Source: Marinomonas sp. THO17 (lineage in GTDB: Bacteria > Pseudomonadota > Gammaproteobacteria > Pseudomonadales > Marinomonadaceae). Taken from it: a DNA stretch of 64,000 bases. Both the position numbers and the translations under genes were made by a program. Position 1 is the stretch's first letter, and every line of letters starts with the position of its first letter. Shown piece by piece: positions 17,103 through 26,542 of this stretch. The stretch lies in NCBI RefSeq assembly GCF_040436405.1, contig NZ_AP031575.1:2498501-2562500 (forward strand). Reading direction: 5' to 3'. Under the pieces are notes generated by a model, which worked only from the letters and a program-made list of their open reading frames with translations, was not told the origin of the DNA and searched no databases.

Positions 17103-18074
17103 ATGAAAAAACTAGTTGCAGGTCTAGCAGTAACAGTAGCGGCATTAGGCATTTCAGCTAACGCTGTTGCAGATGTTGATCCGAATTTGATGTCATACAG
17201 CAAAGCAAGTGGCGTTTCTGGCAACATTTCTAGTGTTGGTTCTGATACTTTAGCGAACTTGATGACATTATGGGCAGAAGACTTTAAGCGCCTTTATCCA
17301 AATGTAAACATCCAAATTCAAGCGGCTGGTTCTTCTACTGCGCCACCAGCTTTGACAGAAGGTACGTCTAACTTCGGTCCTATGTCTCGTAAAATGAAAG
17401 ACAAAGAAGTGGCAGCTTTTGAGAAAAAATACGGTTACAAGCCAACGGCAATTCCAGTAGCAATTGATGCTCTAGCAGTATTCGTTCACAAAGATAACCC
17501 TATTAAAGGTTTGTCTCTTCCACAAGTTGATGCGATTTTCTCTTCTACCCGTAAAGGTGGTCACAAAGAAGACATCACTACTTGGGGTAAAGCAGGTTTA
17601 ACTGGTGCTTGGGCGAATCGTGATATTCAATTGTTCGGACGTAACTCAGTATCAGGTACTTATGGTTACTTCAAATCACACGCTTTGTTTAAAGGTGACT
17701 ACAAAAACTCTGTAAACGAGCAACCTGGTTCTGCTTCTGTTGTACAGTCTGTTTCAACGTCACTTAATGGTATCGGTTACTCAGGTATTGGTTACAAAAC
17801 CTCTTCAGTGCGTGCGTTACCATTGGCGAAGAAAGAAGGCGATGCTTTCATTGCTGCTACCCCAGGAAACGCAGCAACGGGTAAATATCCACTGTCTCGC
17901 TTCCTATACGTTTACGTAAACAAAGCACCTAACAAGCCACTTGCTCCACTAGAGCGTGAGTTCGTTAAGATGGTACTTTCTAAGATGGGACAAGAAGTGG
18001 TTGTAAAAGACGGCTATGTTCCACTACCAGCAAAAGTGGCTGACAAGTACCTAAAAACGCTAGGTGTTAAATAA
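17103..18074 (+). CDS. pstS: Phosphate-binding protein PstS
   Basis: Periplasmic high-affinity phosphate receptor of the PstSCAB transporter, 323 residues. It has a Sec signal peptide ([21 protein letters not shown], cut before DVDPN), the phosphate-binding SSVGSDTL loop and [12 protein letters not shown]. It is the longer pseudomonad-type PstS with [12 protein letters not shown] in the first lobe. ATG 17103 is fixed by GAGG 8 nt upstream and the signal peptide. It heads the pstSCAB-phoU operon, behind a PhoB box; a hairpin after the gene probably lowers expression of the downstream genes relative to PstS. Confidence 0.95.
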   Translation: MKKLVAGLAVTVAALGISANAVADVDPNLMSYSKASGVSGNISSVGSDTLANLMTLWAEDFKRLYPNVNIQIQAAGSSTAPPALTEGTSNFGPMSRKMKDKEVAAFEKKYGYKPTAIPVAIDALAVFVHKDNPIKGLSLPQVDAIFSSTRKGGHKEDITTWGKAGLTGAWANRDIQLFGRNSVSGTYGYFKSHALFKGDYKNSVNEQPGSASVVQSVSTSLNGIGYSGIGYKTSSVRALPLAKKEGDAFIAATPGNAATGKYPLSRFLYVYVNKAPNKPLAPLEREFVKMVLSKMGQEVVVKDGYVPLPAKVADKYLKTLGVK

Positions 18075-18107
18075 GCAGTCGCTAAAGCGAGCTTATAAAA
18101 TGGTTTT

Positions 18108-18141
18108 AAAAGTAGGAGGGCAGAAACGCTCTCCTACTTTT
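18108..18141 (+). terminator. Hairpin between pstS and pstC
   Basis: Perfect 11-bp stem AAAAGTAGGAG / CTCCTACTTTT followed by a T-rich run. Probably a partial terminator or 3'-protecting hairpin giving more PstS than permease. Confidence 0.7.
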
Positions 18142-18155
18142 CTCTGTTTTATAGG

Positions 18156-18173
18156 TTGTCACAAAAACGTCAC
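18156..18173 (+). promoter_or_regulatory. Possible second Pho box before pstC
   Basis: TTGTCAC-AAAA-ACGTCAC has the 7-4-7 form. It ends only 14 bp before the pstC start, so a normal promoter would begin transcription inside the gene. Either a weak extra PhoB site or chance. Confidence 0.3.
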
Positions 18174-18187
18174 ACAAATAAAGATGA

Positions 18188-20452
18188 ATGCGGATGACTA
18201 AATCAACTGACCATCAGATGCCGGAGCTGGATTTCGATACGCCAGCATTAAAGCGTCATCGTAAAATTCGCGCCCTAAAAGACCGTATTGCCGGTATGGG
18301 CATCGCAGTAGGAGGCAGTAGCGTTATCCTAGCTGTACTGCTGATCTGCTTTTATTTACTTTATGAGGTTGCTCCTCTTTTCTCTGGAGCCAGCATTGAG
18401 CCACAAGCCAGTTACAGTTTACCAGCGGCGAATCAAGGCGAAAGCTTATACTTAACCACCGAAGAGCAAGCCGAAGTCGGCATGCGAGTGGCCAGCAACG
18501 GTAACATCATTTTCTTTTCTGTAGCTGACGGCAGCATTATTAAAACGGTGGAGAATACGCGTACCGAAAAAGTGACAGCGTTTGCGGTGGAATCCGATAC
18601 CAGTCATTTAGTGGCCTTTGGATATGAAGACGGTAAAGTTGTTATCGCTAAGCATGTTTACCGTACTACTTATCCTGATGGAAAACGTAAAATCACTCCT
18701 GATGTAGAATACCCTTACGGTGAAGAAGCCATTGCGGTGGCGGATTTTCCGATTGAGTTGATGTCATTTAGAGACGGTGAAGATGGCTTCACAGTGGCAG
18801 CGATGGGAGGTCAACAGACTGCGGTGACTAAGGTCACTAAGGAAGTCAACTTCATAACGGAAGAAGTGGAGTTAAGTGAAGAGCGCCAAAGTTTCCCATA
18901 TGTGGCGGATGTTGTCAGCTTATTGATCAGTGGTGATCAGCGCTACCTCTATGTAGCAACGCACTCTGGTGAATTAAGCGAGTTTGATTTACGTGATTTT
19001 AGCGACATTCGTTTGAAGGACGAAATCTCTTTGTTCAATGACGATGCCAAATTGGTGTCCATGAGTTATTTATTGGGTCAGTCGTCCATAATGGTGGCGG
19101 ATTCCACAGGTCGTGTAAGTCAATGGTTTAATGTACGTGATGATGCGACCAACGAAGAGAAACTGACCTTTATTCGTGATGTAAAACAGCCTGTCGGTTT
19201 GGTCGGCATGGCAATGGAGCATCGTCGCAAAGGTTTTGCGACCTTAGATGATCGTGGCATGGTGGCTATTTACAACGCTACTTCAGAGCGTCAGGTCATT
19301 GATGAGAAGTTGAGTGACAACACTGCTCGTATGATCAGCTTTGCTCCTCGTGCGAATGGTTTATTACTGGAAGACAGCGAAGGTCTGCATTTTTTCCATG
19401 TGGATAATGAGCACCCAGAGGTGTCGTGGTCATCTATCTGGGGCAAAGTTTGGTACGAAGGCTATCAAGAGCCGACTTACACTTGGCAGTCCTCCGCAGC
19501 CAATAACGATTTTGAACCTAAGTACAGTTTAATGCCATTGGCCTTTGGTACCATTAAAGCAGCTTTCTACGCTATGTTAATGGCTGTGCCGTTGGCTATT
19601 TGTGGCGCCATTTATACGGCTTACTTCATGGCACCTGGTTTGCGTCGTAAAGTCAAACCTGTGATCGAGCTCATGGAAGCCTTACCGACGGTTATTTTGG
19701 GTTTCTTGGCTGGCTTGTTCTTTGCTCCTTTCCTAGAAGAAAACCTAGCGGCAACCTTCAGTGTTTTGGTGGTACTGCCCGTTGGTATTTTATTGTTTGC
19801 CTACCTTTGGTCGCGTTTGCCGCAAAATATTCGTTGGTTGGTGCCTGACGGATGGCAGCCAGTACTGTTGATTCCTGTCATCGTGTTTTTGGCTTGGTTG
19901 TGCTTGGCATTGAGTCCAACCATTGAGTTGAACTTCTTTGATGGCAATATCCGCGGCTGGATTACTAATGATTTGGGCATCACCTTTGACCAACGTAATG
20001 CTTTGGTGGTCGGCTTTGCTATGGGTTTTGCGGTTATTCCGACCATCTTCTCTATTACGGAAGACGCTATTTTTAGTGTGCCGAAAGCGTTAACACAAGG
20101 CTCTTTAGCCTTGGGTGCGACTTACTGGCAAACTATGGTTCGTGTGGTGTTACCGACTGCTAGTCCAGGTATTTTCTCGGCAGTCATGATAGGCATGGGG
20201 CGTGCTGTGGGTGAAACCATGATTGTGTTAATGGCAACAGGTAACACGCCTATTATGGACATGAACATCTTTGAAGGCATGCGTACTTTGGCGGCCAACC
20301 TGGCGGTAGAAGTACCAGAATCAGAGGTGGGCAGTTCACACTATCGTATCCTCTTCTTGGCGGCGTTTGTGCTCTTTATTTTTACCTTTGTGGTAAACAC
20401 AGTCGCTGAAACCGTGCGTCAGCACCTACGTAAGAAATACGGGTCGCTATAA
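18188..20452 (+). CDS. pstC: Phosphate ABC transporter permease PstC, long form
   Basis: Inner-membrane permease of the phosphate importer, 754 residues against about 320 in E. coli. After one N-terminal helix (about residues 36-58) comes a roughly 380-residue extracytoplasmic region with repeated beta-rich segments (NIIFFSVADGSIIKTV, YLYVATHSGELSEFDL, MVADSTGRVSQWF) that look like WD/beta-propeller blades. The permease core follows, ending with the EAA-type loop [28 protein letters not shown] read in two parts. Long PstC forms are known in pseudomonads and vibrios. Its stop overlaps the pstA start (TAATG). Confidence 0.92.
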   Translation: MRMTKSTDHQMPELDFDTPALKRHRKIRALKDRIAGMGIAVGGSSVILAVLLICFYLLYEVAPLFSGASIEPQASYSLPAANQGESLYLTTEEQAEVGMRVASNGNIIFFSVADGSIIKTVENTRTEKVTAFAVESDTSHLVAFGYEDGKVVIAKHVYRTTYPDGKRKITPDVEYPYGEEAIAVADFPIELMSFRDGEDGFTVAAMGGQQTAVTKVTKEVNFITEEVELSEERQSFPYVADVVSLLISGDQRYLYVATHSGELSEFDLRDFSDIRLKDEISLFNDDAKLVSMSYLLGQSSIMVADSTGRVSQWFNVRDDATNEEKLTFIRDVKQPVGLVGMAMEHRRKGFATLDDRGMVAIYNATSERQVIDEKLSDNTARMISFAPRANGLLLEDSEGLHFFHVDNEHPEVSWSSIWGKVWYEGYQEPTYTWQSSAANNDFEPKYSLMPLAFGTIKAAFYAMLMAVPLAICGAIYTAYFMAPGLRRKVKPVIELMEALPTVILGFLAGLFFAPFLEENLAATFSVLVVLPVGILLFAYLWSRLPQNIRWLVPDGWQPVLLIPVIVFLAWLCLALSPTIELNFFDGNIRGWITNDLGITFDQRNALVVGFAMGFAVIPTIFSITEDAIFSVPKALTQGSLALGATYWQTMVRVVLPTASPGIFSAVMIGMGRAVGETMIVLMATGNTPIMDMNIFEGMRTLAANLAVEVPESEVGSSHYRILFLAAFVLFIFTFVVNTVAETVRQHLRKKYGSL

Positions 20453-22164
20453 TGAGTACTGATATGAAAATGAAGAAAAAGTCCGTATCTGAGTGGGTCA
20501 AATCTGGTGATCCTTGGGTATGGCTAAATGCCGGTGCGGTGGCAATTTCCGTCATCATGGTGATTGGCTTATTGTTGTTGATCGCTGTGCGTGGTTTGGG
20601 GCATTTTTGGCCAGCGGATGTCGTAGAAGCTCACTATGAGTTGCCAGGTCATCAGGGTTATAACATTGTCGCCGAGCGGGTGGAAAGTGTTGAAGTACCA
20701 GCCGCACAGTTACGTGAAGCTGGTATTGATATTCCTGACCATCATAAGTTAATGGAACGCACTCTCATGAAAACTGGTAACCGTGATGTTTACGGTTCGG
20801 ATTTCCGTTGGGTGATTGATGAGTACTTAACGGACGTGAAGCGCCCAGAGATGTTATTTACGGCGGAGCGTCACGAGTGGGGTAACTTATATGGTTTCTT
20901 AAAAGCCGTGAAACAAGAAGGCAAAGTGGTATCAGAAACCTCTGATCTGACGCCAACAGAATCCTCTTTGGCTACTTGGAATGCGTTTGAGCAAAGTATT
21001 GAGCGCGCTACGGCTATTTATGAAGACATTCATGAAATAGAGAAAACTGACATAGGTAAAATCAACTATGCCTTAGAGCGCATTCGTCTTGAACAACGTC
21101 GTTTGGAACTAGAAGGCAAGTTGACACCACAAGCCGTCGCGGATTTTGCCGCTGAACGTAGTCAGTACGATGAAGAATACAAACAATTGCAACAAGACTT
21201 GATAGAGCTGTACGCAAAAATCAATCGTGACACTTTTGTGGTGCAAGTGATGGATGGTTCAGAGCATGAATTACCTGTTGCTAAGATTGTGCGTGCCTAT
21301 CGTGCTAACGCTATGCATGTTGGGCAAAAAGTGGCTTTCTACTTCGCAAAATTATGGGAATTTCTCTCTGCTGAGCCTCGTGAAGCCAATACTGAAGGTG
21401 GTGTGTTCCCTGCGATTTTCGGAACCGTAATGATGGTTTTGTTGATGACTGTCTTGGTTACGCCGTTTGGTGTGGTTGCGGCCGTTTATCTACGTGAATA
21501 CGCCAAGCAAGGGGTATTAACACGTACCATTCGTATTGCAGTCAATAACTTAGCAGGTGTACCTTCCATTGTTTATGGTGTGTTTGGTTTAGGTTTCTTT
21601 ATTTACTTTTTAGGGTCAGGTATTGATCAGGCCTTTTTCCCAGAAGCTTTACCTGCTCCAACCTTCGGTACTGGTGGTTTAATGTGGGCTTCGATTACTT
21701 TGGCCTTATTGACCGTACCTGTGGTGATTGTGGCGACTGAAGAAGGTTTGTCACGTATTCCTCGTAATGTACGTGAAGGTAGTTTGGCATTAGGCGCAAC
21801 CAAAGCCGAAACCTTGTGGCGCGTGATATTGCCAATGGCGAGTCCAGCCATAATGACGGGAGTTATTCTGGCGGTTGCCAGAGCCGCCGGCGAAGTGGCG
21901 CCATTGATGCTGGTGGGTGTGGTGAAATTAGCGCCATCCTTACCTCTGGATGGAAATTATCCATACATTCACTTGGATCAGAAATTTATGCACCTAGGTT
22001 TCCATATCTATGATGTGGGTTTCCAAAGTCCAAACGTGGAAGCGGCACGTCCATTAGTGTACGCAACAGCTTTATTGTTGGTCGTGGTGATTGCTTTGCT
22101 GAACTTAGCAGCAGTGACCATTCGAAACCACCTACGTGAAAAATACAAATCGCTGGAAATGTAA
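20452..22164 (+). CDS. pstA: Phosphate ABC transporter permease PstA, long form
   Basis: Second permease subunit, 570 residues against about 296 in E. coli. The N-terminal helix (about 25-45) is followed by a 250-residue extracytoplasmic insert rich in charged helices and probable coiled coil ([38 protein letters not shown]). The canonical permease domain then carries the EAA loop ([19 protein letters not shown]). The insert parallels the one in PstC, suggesting the two extracytoplasmic parts meet. Translation is coupled to pstC by the TAATG overlap, and pstB starts 20 bp downstream. Confidence 0.93.
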   Translation: MSTDMKMKKKSVSEWVKSGDPWVWLNAGAVAISVIMVIGLLLLIAVRGLGHFWPADVVEAHYELPGHQGYNIVAERVESVEVPAAQLREAGIDIPDHHKLMERTLMKTGNRDVYGSDFRWVIDEYLTDVKRPEMLFTAERHEWGNLYGFLKAVKQEGKVVSETSDLTPTESSLATWNAFEQSIERATAIYEDIHEIEKTDIGKINYALERIRLEQRRLELEGKLTPQAVADFAAERSQYDEEYKQLQQDLIELYAKINRDTFVVQVMDGSEHELPVAKIVRAYRANAMHVGQKVAFYFAKLWEFLSAEPREANTEGGVFPAIFGTVMMVLLMTVLVTPFGVVAAVYLREYAKQGVLTRTIRIAVNNLAGVPSIVYGVFGLGFFIYFLGSGIDQAFFPEALPAPTFGTGGLMWASITLALLTVPVVIVATEEGLSRIPRNVREGSLALGATKAETLWRVILPMASPAIMTGVILAVARAAGEVAPLMLVGVVKLAPSLPLDGNYPYIHLDQKFMHLGFHIYDVGFQSPNVEAARPLVYATALLLVVVIALLNLAAVTIRNHLREKYKSLEM

Positions 22165-22184
22165 GCGGCGGAGAAGAGATTATT

Positions 22185-23015
22185 ATGAGCGACGTAAAAA
22201 CACATTCAATTGATATTTCAGCGATGCAGCGCAGTCAACAGGCTTTGCGTATTGAAGACGAGACTGTTTGCCTCTCAGTGAAGGATTTGCACCTGTTTTA
22301 TGGTCAAAAAGAAGCGCTTAAAGGTATCGATATGGTGATACCTGAAAAAAAGGTTACCGCCTTTATCGGACCTTCTGGTTGTGGTAAATCCACACTTTTG
22401 CGTTGTTTTAACCGTATGAACGACTTGGTTGACTCTTGTCGCATAACAGGTCAAATCAACCTACACGACGAAAACATCTATGCCAAAGGGACTGACGTAG
22501 CGGAGTTGCGTCGCCGTGTGGGCATGGTATTCCAAAAGCCGAATCCATTTCCTAAAAGCATCTATGAAAACGTAGCTTATGGCTTGCGTATTCAAGGCAT
22601 TAATAAAAAGCGTGTCTTAGATGAAACAGTAGAGTGGGCATTACGTTCAGCGGCCTTGTGGGATGAAGTAAAAGACCGTCTGCACGAAAGTGCGTTAGGT
22701 ATGTCTGGTGGTCAACAACAACGTTTGGTTATCGCGCGAACCGTGGCGGTAAAACCAGAAGTGTTATTGTTGGATGAACCAGCATCAGCGTTGGACCCGA
22801 TTTCAACACTGAAAATTGAAGAATTGATTCACGAATTAAAAAATGATTTCACCATCGCCATCGTAACGCACAATATGCAGCAAGCAGCGCGTGTATCGGA
22901 TTACACCGCTTTTATGTACTTGGGTGATTTGATCGAGTTCGGTGACACTAATACCCTGTTTACTAACCCTGGTAAGCAACAAACGGAAGACTACATCACT
23001 GGACGCTACGGTTAG
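22185..23015 (+). CDS. pstB: Phosphate ABC transporter ATPase PstB
   Basis: Cytoplasmic ATPase of the phosphate importer, 276 residues. Walker [11 protein letters not shown]-loop [21 protein letters not shown], signature [18 protein letters not shown], Walker [14 protein letters not shown] and the switch histidine in [14 protein letters not shown] are all present. The N-terminal ~25 residues ([19 protein letters not shown]) are longer than in E. coli PstB. The start ATG follows GGAGAAGAG. It ends 14 bp before phoU, as in the standard operon. Confidence 0.96.
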   Translation: MSDVKTHSIDISAMQRSQQALRIEDETVCLSVKDLHLFYGQKEALKGIDMVIPEKKVTAFIGPSGCGKSTLLRCFNRMNDLVDSCRITGQINLHDENIYAKGTDVAELRRRVGMVFQKPNPFPKSIYENVAYGLRIQGINKKRVLDETVEWALRSAALWDEVKDRLHESALGMSGGQQQRLVIARTVAVKPEVLLLDEPASALDPISTLKIEELIHELKNDFTIAIVTHNMQQAARVSDYTAFMYLGDLIEFGDTNTLFTNPGKQQTEDYITGRYG

Positions 23016-23029
23016 GCGGAGGATTTATT

Positions 23030-23743
23030 ATGCAAGAATTAACGACAGATCATATTTCTCAGCAATTTAATAATGAGCTTGAACAGCTTCGTCAGCACTT
23101 TTTAACCATGGGTGGCGTGGTAGAAAAGCAAGTTCAAGATGCGGTTCAAGCACTATTGGATGCTAACGGCTCTTTAGCGGAAGACGTTAAAGATAAAGAC
23201 GCTACGGTCAATCAGTTGGATGGTCTGATTGACGAAGAATGTACGCGTATCTTGGCAAAACGACAGCCTGCGGCGTCGGATTTGCGTATGATTCTTTCCA
23301 TTAGTAAAGCGGTTAGCGAGTTGGAAAGAATGGGCGACGAGGCGAAAAAAATCGCTAACTTGGCCATGAATTTAATTTCTGAAGGTGAGGCGCCACGTGG
23401 CTATGTGGAAATAAATCGTATTGGCCAAATGGTGTCCCGTATGATTCACGATGCATTAGATGCCTACGCTCGTTTGGATATCGATACAGCGATTAAGGTG
23501 GCCAAACAAGATAGAACGGTAGACCAGGAATACAACACTGCTCTGCGCTCACTGGTGACTTATATGATGGAAGATCCTCGCAGTATCTCGCGAGTGATTA
23601 ATGTGATTTGGGTATTACGCTCTCTTGAGCGTATTGGTGATCATGCTCGTCATACTTGCCAGCACCTGATCTATATGGTTAAAGGTGTTGATGTACGTCA
23701 TGTGCACGTCAATGATTTGGCGGGTGAAGTCAAAGACGCCTAA
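23030..23743 (+). CDS. phoU: Phosphate signalling regulator PhoU
   Basis: A 237-residue all-helical cytoplasmic protein that links PstB to the PhoR kinase and keeps the Pho regulon off when phosphate is plentiful. It has two PhoU repeats, each with an acidic metal-binding pattern (ISKAVSELERMGDEAKKIAN and NVIWVLRSLERIGDHARHTC). Last gene of pstSCAB-phoU; a strong terminator follows 15 bp after the stop. Its signalling partner PhoR is encoded at 36.7-38.0 kb, away from this operon. Confidence 0.96.
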   Translation: MQELTTDHISQQFNNELEQLRQHFLTMGGVVEKQVQDAVQALLDANGSLAEDVKDKDATVNQLDGLIDEECTRILAKRQPAASDLRMILSISKAVSELERMGDEAKKIANLAMNLISEGEAPRGYVEINRIGQMVSRMIHDALDAYARLDIDTAIKVAKQDRTVDQEYNTALRSLVTYMMEDPRSISRVINVIWVLRSLERIGDHARHTCQHLIYMVKGVDVRHVHVNDLAGEVKDA

Positions 23744-23758
23744 GGTATTCATTTTATT

Positions 23759-23796
23759 AAAAAAGCTTCACAGTCTTGACTGTGAAGCTTTTTTTT
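23759..23796 (+). terminator. Terminator of the pst operon
   Basis: Stem GCTTCACAGTC / GACTGTGAAGC (11 bp, extended by A6/T6) with a 2-nt centre and eight T residues. Confidence 0.9.
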
Positions 23797-23877
23797 CGCT
23801 TATTAGGTTTTTTCTCTGTTGGCGAAAGGACGGATTTTGCTAACATGGATTTTTCTTTAATTCATGGCAGCATATTG

Positions 23878-24381
23878 ATGTTTACTCCAGACACTTCCTC
23901 TTATTCTCAATCGTCTGAAATCTATTATCAAAGCTTGAATGAACAGCTTAATGCTTTGTTCGCTGACGAGCGTGATCTTATTTGTAATGCGGCTCAGTTA
24001 TCTGCTTTTATCATGCAAACCATTGATGACTTAAATTGGGCCGGGCTTTATTTTGCTCGTGACAATGAGTTGGTCTTGGGGCCGTATGTGGGAAAGGTTG
24101 CTTGTACTCGAATTCCCTTTGGCCGTGGTGTATGTGGAACGGCAGCTCAGACCTTAGTTGTGCAGCGCATTGATAATGTTCATGATTTTTCTGGCCATAT
24201 TGCTTGTGATGCGGAATCGGCTTCTGAGTTGGTTATTCCTCTGGTCGTCGAGGGCAAGTTGGTTGGGGTGTTTGATATCGACAGTCCAGTTGAAAAGCGT
24301 TTTAGTGAACAAGATCAGGCAGGGATTCAAGCCATGTTGGATACCTTTGTATCGTCTTGTGATTGGCAATGGCAGTTTTAG
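23878..24381 (+). CDS. msrC: Free methionine-(R)-sulfoxide reductase
   Basis: GAF-fold enzyme (fRMsr, YebR/MsrC) that reduces free methionine-R-sulfoxide. The three family cysteines are present: Cys76 (GKVACTRIP), Cys86 (GRGVCGTAA) and the catalytic Cys110 (GHIACDAES), with INWAGLYF-like opening and PLVVEGKLVGVFDIDS. ATG 23878 is chosen because alignment with E. coli YebR begins at the following SSEIYYQSLNEQL; longer readings run into the pst terminator. The product is then 167 residues. No strong ribosome-binding site is visible. It converges on the Hpt gene with only 5 bp between stops and no terminator. Confidence 0.88.
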   Translation: MFTPDTSSYSQSSEIYYQSLNEQLNALFADERDLICNAAQLSAFIMQTIDDLNWAGLYFARDNELVLGPYVGKVACTRIPFGRGVCGTAAQTLVVQRIDNVHDFSGHIACDAESASELVIPLVVEGKLVGVFDIDSPVEKRFSEQDQAGIQAMLDTFVSSCDWQWQF

Positions 24382-24386
24382 CTCAT

Positions 24387-24728
24387 TCAACTCAGCATAG
24401 AAAAATAATCTGACAAGACCGCCAATGTTTCCTTGTGTAGTGTTGGCAGCAGTTCAATTGCAGCGGCGATGGGAGAGGCTTGCTCATTGGCTGATGCCGC
24501 TTCTATGATAGCGCATTGCTCCGCCAGCTGATTGGCTGCCATGTTTAAACTAGCGGACTTGAGGGAGTGGCTGACTTGTTTGAGCTGCTGATAATCCTGT
24601 TCTTGCCAAGCTGTTAGCAGGAGTTCCAACTTCTGTGAGCTGTCTTTGACAAACTCTAGTCGAATTTGATTGACGGTATTCTTTCCAAGTAGCTGGGTGA
24701 GAGAATCTAAATATGCTGTATCTATCAT
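24387..24728 (-). CDS. Stand-alone Hpt domain protein
   Basis: A 113-residue four-helix histidine phosphotransfer protein. The phosphorylatable histidine is His54 in QVSHSLKSASLNM, matching the AHxLKGxS family pattern, so it should be able to carry phosphate. It is the last gene of a three-gene leftward unit (periplasmic molybdopterin-fold protein, kinase-like protein, Hpt), 9 bp after the kinase-like gene. No receiver-output regulator lies next to it, so its donor and acceptor are probably encoded elsewhere. Confidence 0.85.
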   Translation of the reverse strand: MIDTAYLDSLTQLLGKNTVNQIRLEFVKDSSQKLELLLTAWQEQDYQQLKQVSHSLKSASLNMAANQLAEQCAIIEAASANEQASPIAAAIELLPTLHKETLAVLSDYFSMLS

Positions 24729-24737
24729 ATTGTCTTC

Positions 24738-26537
24738 CTATTGATTGCCTTCACCACTTCCTAAGTTATCAATAATTGGATCAAACTGCTCTTGGGTAAG
24801 AGGATAACTCAGTGGAAGATAAGCAAGTGACGATGAATTAATGACTTGAGTATAGTAGCAACAAAGTTGAGCGCCATTTCTTTTCCATTCTTCTAGGGCA
24901 CTTAGAAGATCGTCTGTGAAGGCGGCGGCATTGCCCAAAATAATCAAATCAAATGTCTCTTGCGGAAGTGGGGTTTCATCTTGATGCAGTTGCACGGACA
25001 GATTTTGGCTGGTCATCATAAGTTCCAGCACCCGTGATAAATTTTTATCTTGTTCTAGAATTAGCACTCGCTTACCAGTAGCTTGCTGCCGAGTGTTTTT
25101 AATCTGTTCAGTAGGGTTGCTGGAAACATAGAAGGGCAAATCCACCCAAAATTCACAACCTTGGTTCTCGGCACAGGAAAAATGCATTTCTCCCTTCATT
25201 AAATAAATAAGCTGGTGACTTAAGGTTAAATTGAGTCCTACTTGGTTCGCGTCTGGTGCCATTTGCGGCGTAGGTAAATTTGGATTGCGTCTCAAGTTCT
25301 GTTGTAAAGCTTGAGACATACCCACTCCAGTATCACGAATGGCCAATTGCATTACTTGAGTTTCATGAGTGCCGTCGGGTAGCAATAAAGTAGGAGCAGC
25401 CAGTGCCGAAGGACGTAATTGGATGCTGATGCTCCCAGATGGGCTGTGGGCAATGGCGTTTTGCATTAAGCCGAGTAGAATCACTTTAAAACGCTCAAAG
25501 TCCAAATGAATGTTATCGGGTAGTGCGGTATCAATATAAAGAATGCTGGCCAATTGTTTACGTGCCATTTGTGTCTCAATCAGGCTGAGGCAAGAACGCA
25601 TATGCTGCCGCAATGAACCTTCACTGATGTTAAGTTGCAGTTTTTTGGCTTCCACTAAGGTTAAATCGGTTAGCATTTCAATGGTGTGTAATAATTGGTG
25701 ACTGGATTCTTCAATGTGTTTGGTGAGCGCTTCCGATACTTCATTTGTTGATTGTCGTAAAGTTTTGACCGTTCCTAAAATGGTGTTAATGGGCGGGCGA
25801 ACTTCTTGACTGATAAAACTCAACATGTTCGCTTTATCATCATGGGCGGTTTGGATGTCCAGTTTTAGTTGTGTATTTCGACCGTTGGCAAAACGTAATT
25901 GTGAAAAGCTTTTTGCTATAAAAAAGCACAGGCACAGTAAGCATAAAAGTAGACTCACCGATAAGAATTGAATGTAGTAGAGTTTGTCTTGCAGTGCTTT
26001 ATGTTGGCTGGTAATGAATTTATTGCTGCCTGTGTTTACTAAGCTGACAAACTCACCTAATTGAGGATCCAGTTTCTCAATACGTGAAATCAAATTGGGC
26101 AAATAGCTTAAATCACCTTCTTCGACTCTACTAACATGAAAACTAAGTAGTTCTAATTCACCATTAATGATGTTCAGCAAGCGAGTAGTACGTCCTCCCT
26201 CAAACTCTCTTACCAAGTTGCCGACATCGCCATCACGAAGAAGATCGATGCGACTCATCAACAGACTGTATTCCGCAAAAATAGAATCACGAAATTGGCT
26301 TGGTCTAGCTTCAAGGCTAATCAGAAAATTGAGGAAGCGATAGGTTTGCACCTGTAATTGCAGAGCATTCCACAAAGAGCTTTCAAACACTCGACGACTG
26401 TTATCACGAGCACTGTCACTGGTATAAGTAATGATTCCGAACAGAGCAATGGTAATTAAGATGATGAGCAATATGAAACTATACAACATCCATTGTTTGA
26501 ACCGAGAAAGCCAATTTAACCCTTTTGATTTAGGCAC
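24738..26537 (-). CDS. Degenerate membrane hybrid histidine kinase (no H-box histidine)
   Basis: A 599-residue sensor-kinase-like protein: helix 17-38, a ~150-residue helical periplasmic domain, helix 188-208, a DHp region, an ATPase-like domain and a C-terminal receiver-like domain. Normal sites are altered. The H-box reads FISQEVRPP with Gln244 (codon 25806-25808) for the phosphoacceptor His. The N-box Asn360 and DTGVG (402-406) remain but the G2 box is GLNL. The receiver (from about 489) has EQD for the acidic pair, Gly535 for the phospho-Asp, and no switch lysine. So it probably signals by binding rather than phosphotransfer. It starts 5 bp after the upstream gene. Confidence 0.85.
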   Translation of the reverse strand: MPKSKGLNWLSRFKQWMLYSFILLIILITIALFGIITYTSDSARDNSRRVFESSLWNALQLQVQTYRFLNFLISLEARPSQFRDSIFAEYSLLMSRIDLLRDGDVGNLVREFEGGRTTRLLNIINGELELLSFHVSRVEEGDLSYLPNLISRIEKLDPQLGEFVSLVNTGSNKFITSQHKALQDKLYYIQFLSVSLLLCLLCLCFFIAKSFSQLRFANGRNTQLKLDIQTAHDDKANMLSFISQEVRPPINTILGTVKTLRQSTNEVSEALTKHIEESSHQLLHTIEMLTDLTLVEAKKLQLNISEGSLRQHMRSCLSLIETQMARKQLASILYIDTALPDNIHLDFERFKVILLGLMQNAIAHSPSGSISIQLRPSALAAPTLLLPDGTHETQVMQLAIRDTGVGMSQALQQNLRRNPNLPTPQMAPDANQVGLNLTLSHQLIYLMKGEMHFSCAENQGCEFWVDLPFYVSSNPTEQIKNTRQQATGKRVLILEQDKNLSRVLELMMTSQNLSVQLHQDETPLPQETFDLIILGNAAAFTDDLLSALEEWKRNGAQLCCYYTQVINSSSLAYLPLSYPLTQEQFDPIIDNLGSGEGNQ

Positions 26538-26542
26538 CAGCC

